Shown here piece by piece: positions 62,537 to 64,000 of a DNA stretch of 64,000 bases. The notes beneath the pieces were generated by a model that had not been told where the DNA came from, ran no database searches, and saw only the letters and a program-made list of their open reading frames with translations. Position 1 is the stretch's first letter. Every line of letters starts with the position of its first letter. The position numbers and the translations under genes are program-made. The DNA comes from Ideonella sp. (GTDB lineage Bacteria; Pseudomonadota; Gammaproteobacteria; Burkholderiales; Burkholderiaceae_C): positions 186,001 to 250,000 of the forward strand of contig JABTUY010000003.1 in the NCBI GenBank assembly GCA_015075165.1, in the 5' to 3' direction.

Positions 62537-64000
62537 ATGAGCAACACCCCCGCGCGCAAGAAGCCCTCCGAGCTGCGCAGCCAGCAGTGGTTCGGCCGCC
62601 AGGACCGCGACGGCTTCGCGTACCGCAGCTGGCTCAAGGGCAAGGGGCTGCCGCACGACCAGTTCGATGGCCGGCCGGTGATCGGCATCTGCAACACCTT
62701 CAGCGAGCTGAACCCCTGCAACTCGCACTTCCGCACCATCGCCGAGCAGGTGAAGATCGGCGTCTACGAGGCGGGCGGCATGCCGCTGGAGTTCCCGGTG
62801 ATGTCGCTCGGCGAGGTGCTGATGCGGCCGACCGCGATGCTCTATCGCAACCTGGCCAGCATGGACGTCGAGGAGAGCATCCGCGGCAACCCGATGGACG
62901 GCGTGGTGCTGCTGTTCGGCTGCGACAAGACCACGCCGTCGCTGCTGATGGGCGCGGCGAGCGCGAACCTGCCGACCATCGGCGTCTCGGGCGGCCCGAT
63001 GCTCAACGGCAAGTGGCGCGGCCAGGAGCTCGGTTCGGGCACCGGCGTGTGGCAGATGAGCGAGCAGGTGCGCGCCGGCACGCTCAGGCTGAAGGACTTT
63101 CTCGAGGCCGAGAGCTGCATGCACCGCAGCCACGGCCACTGCATGACGATGGGCACCGCGAGCACGATGGCGTCGATGGTCGAGGCGCTCGGCGTCGGTC
63201 TGCCGGGCAACGCCGCGTATCCGGCGGTCGACGGCCGGCGCAACGTGATCGCGCGCATGGCGGGCCGGCGCATCGTCGAGATGGTGCACGCCGACCAGCG
63301 GCTGTCGCAGATCCTCACGCGCGAGGCATTCGAGAACGCGATCCGCACGCTGGCGGCGATCGGCGGCAGCACCAACGCGGTGATCCACCTGATCGCGATC
63401 GCCGGGCGGCTGGGCGTGCCGCTGACGATCGACGACTTCGAACGCCTGGGCAGCGAGATGCCGTGCCTGGTGAACCTGCAGCCGAGCGGCCAGTACCTGA
63501 TGGAGGACTTCTGCTACGCCGGCGGCTTGCCGGTGGTGATGAAGGAGATCTCGGCGCACCTGCATCTGGACGCGCCCACCGTCAGCGGCAAGACGGTGCG
63601 CGAGAACATCGCCGAGGCCGAGAACTTCAACCCCGACGTGATCCGCCCGCTCGCCTCGCCGTTCAAGGAAAAGGCCGGCATCACCGTGCTGCGCGGCAAC
63701 CTGGCCCCGCGCGGCGCCGTCATCAAGCCCAGCGCCGCCACGCCGGCACTGATGCGGCACACCGGGCGCGCCGTGGTGTTCGAGGACAGCGACGACTTCC
63801 ACCGCCGCATCGACGACGAGAGCCTCGACGTCGACGAAACCTGCGTGCTGGTGCTGAAGAACTGCGGCCCCAAGGGCTACCCGGGCATGGCCGAGGTCGG
63901 CAACATGCCGCTGCCGCCGAAGGTGCTGCGCAAGGGCATCACCGACATGGTGCGCGTCAGCGATGCGCGCATGAGCGGCACCGCCTACGGCACCGTGGTG
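62537..64000 (+). CDS. IlvD/Edd-family sugar-acid dehydratase, 5' part
   Basis: Removes water from a 2,3-dihydroxy (sugar) acid to give a 2-keto-3-deoxy acid. 488 residues are in the window and the frame is open at the right edge. The three Fe-S cluster Cys regions of the family are present: SELNPCNSHFRTIAEQ, LLFGCDKTTPSLLMGAA and SHGHCMTMGTASTM. GGSTNAVIHLIAIAGRLG and LVLKNCGPKGYPGMAEVGNM follow. The pattern fits the arabinonate/xylonate dehydratase-like branch better than biosynthetic IlvD, and the neighbours are sugar-acid genes. ATG 62537 follows a weak ribosome site. The exact substrate cannot be assigned. Confidence 0.88.
   Translation, partial: MSNTPARKKPSELRSQQWFGRQDRDGFAYRSWLKGKGLPHDQFDGRPVIGICNTFSELNPCNSHFRTIAEQVKIGVYEAGGMPLEFPVMSLGEVLMRPTAMLYRNLASMDVEESIRGNPMDGVVLLFGCDKTTPSLLMGAASANLPTIGVSGGPMLNGKWRGQELGSGTGVWQMSEQVRAGTLRLKDFLEAESCMHRSHGHCMTMGTASTMASMVEALGVGLPGNAAYPAVDGRRNVIARMAGRRIVEMVHADQRLSQILTREAFENAIRTLAAIGGSTNAVIHLIAIAGRLGVPLTIDDFERLGSEMPCLVNLQPSGQYLMEDFCYAGGLPVVMKEISAHLHLDAPTVSGKTVRENIAEAENFNPDVIRPLASPFKEKAGITVLRGNLAPRGAVIKPSAATPALMRHTGRAVVFEDSDDFHRRIDDESLDVDETCVLVLKNCGPKGYPGMAEVGNMPLPPKVLRKGITDMVRVSDARMSGTAYGTVV

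Overview
The window is high-GC DNA in the style of a Burkholderiales betaproteobacterium of the Rubrivivax/Leptothrix/Methylibium type. This is an inference. It rests on the high GC, the surE-pcm-nlpD-rpoS order, hupB / tRNA-Val / ppiD, the earP-efp pair with Arg32 in EF-P, uvrC-pgsA, and hairpin-rich C/G intergenic repeats. Genes are densely packed, with many 4-base ATGA or GTGA overlaps. No rRNA, CRISPR array, phage or intact insertion sequence was seen.

Layout. 1-7 kb: the 5' part of an acyl-CoA synthetase, a DEDD exonuclease, the stationary-phase block surE-pcm-nlpD-rpoS (minus strand) and a quinone oxidoreductase. 7-10 kb: a NarL-type response regulator and a membrane histidine kinase. 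10-29 kb: a large nicotinamide/nicotinate locus. The minus strand carries pncB, nicB, nicA, a Tat-signal nicotinamidase, a branched-chain-type ABC importer, two paralogous DUF1185 proteins, a UPF0280 protein and a 6-hydroxynicotinate reductase homologue. The plus strand carries a TetR regulator, an enamidase homologue and an MFS transporter, divergent from the reductase. 29-41 kb: housekeeping genes (tRNA-His, ppiD, tRNA-Val, hupB, pgsA, uvrC, earP-efp, mnmC). 41.5-51 kb: a GntR-controlled uptake and catabolic cluster. It has an FAD amine/amino-acid oxidase, a dipeptide-type ABC transporter whose binding-protein gene is broken by a cluster of indels, an ATC-hydrolase-like protein and an M14-like hydrolase. 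51-64 kb: a sugar-acid operon with an L-idonate/gluconate module (idnD, idnO, gluconokinase), a DenD-like dehydrogenase, a carbohydrate ABC importer, a FadR-type regulator, two further dehydrogenases and a divergent IlvD/Edd dehydratase that runs off the end.

How the genes fit together. The nicotinate locus reads as a near-complete upper pathway. Nicotinamide is deaminated, probably outside the cytoplasmic membrane. Nicotinate is imported, then hydroxylated by the cytochrome-c-linked NicAB. 6-Hydroxynicotinate is reduced and the ring is opened by enamidase. This is the reductive route known from Eubacterium barkeri and proposed for Azorhizobium, not the aerobic maleamate route. PncB is the competing NAD-salvage branch. 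The sugar-acid block shares a nearly identical 17-bp site in two intergenic regions, probably the operator of its FadR-type regulator.

Non-coding features of note are a 384-bp element bounded by perfect 27-bp inverted repeats and holding two copies of a three-hairpin module with changed but still paired stems (18.4-18.8 kb), a related hairpin-rich element at 45.4-45.6 kb, and a 15-bp tandem repeat carrying a Shine-Dalgarno-like sequence at the uvrC start.
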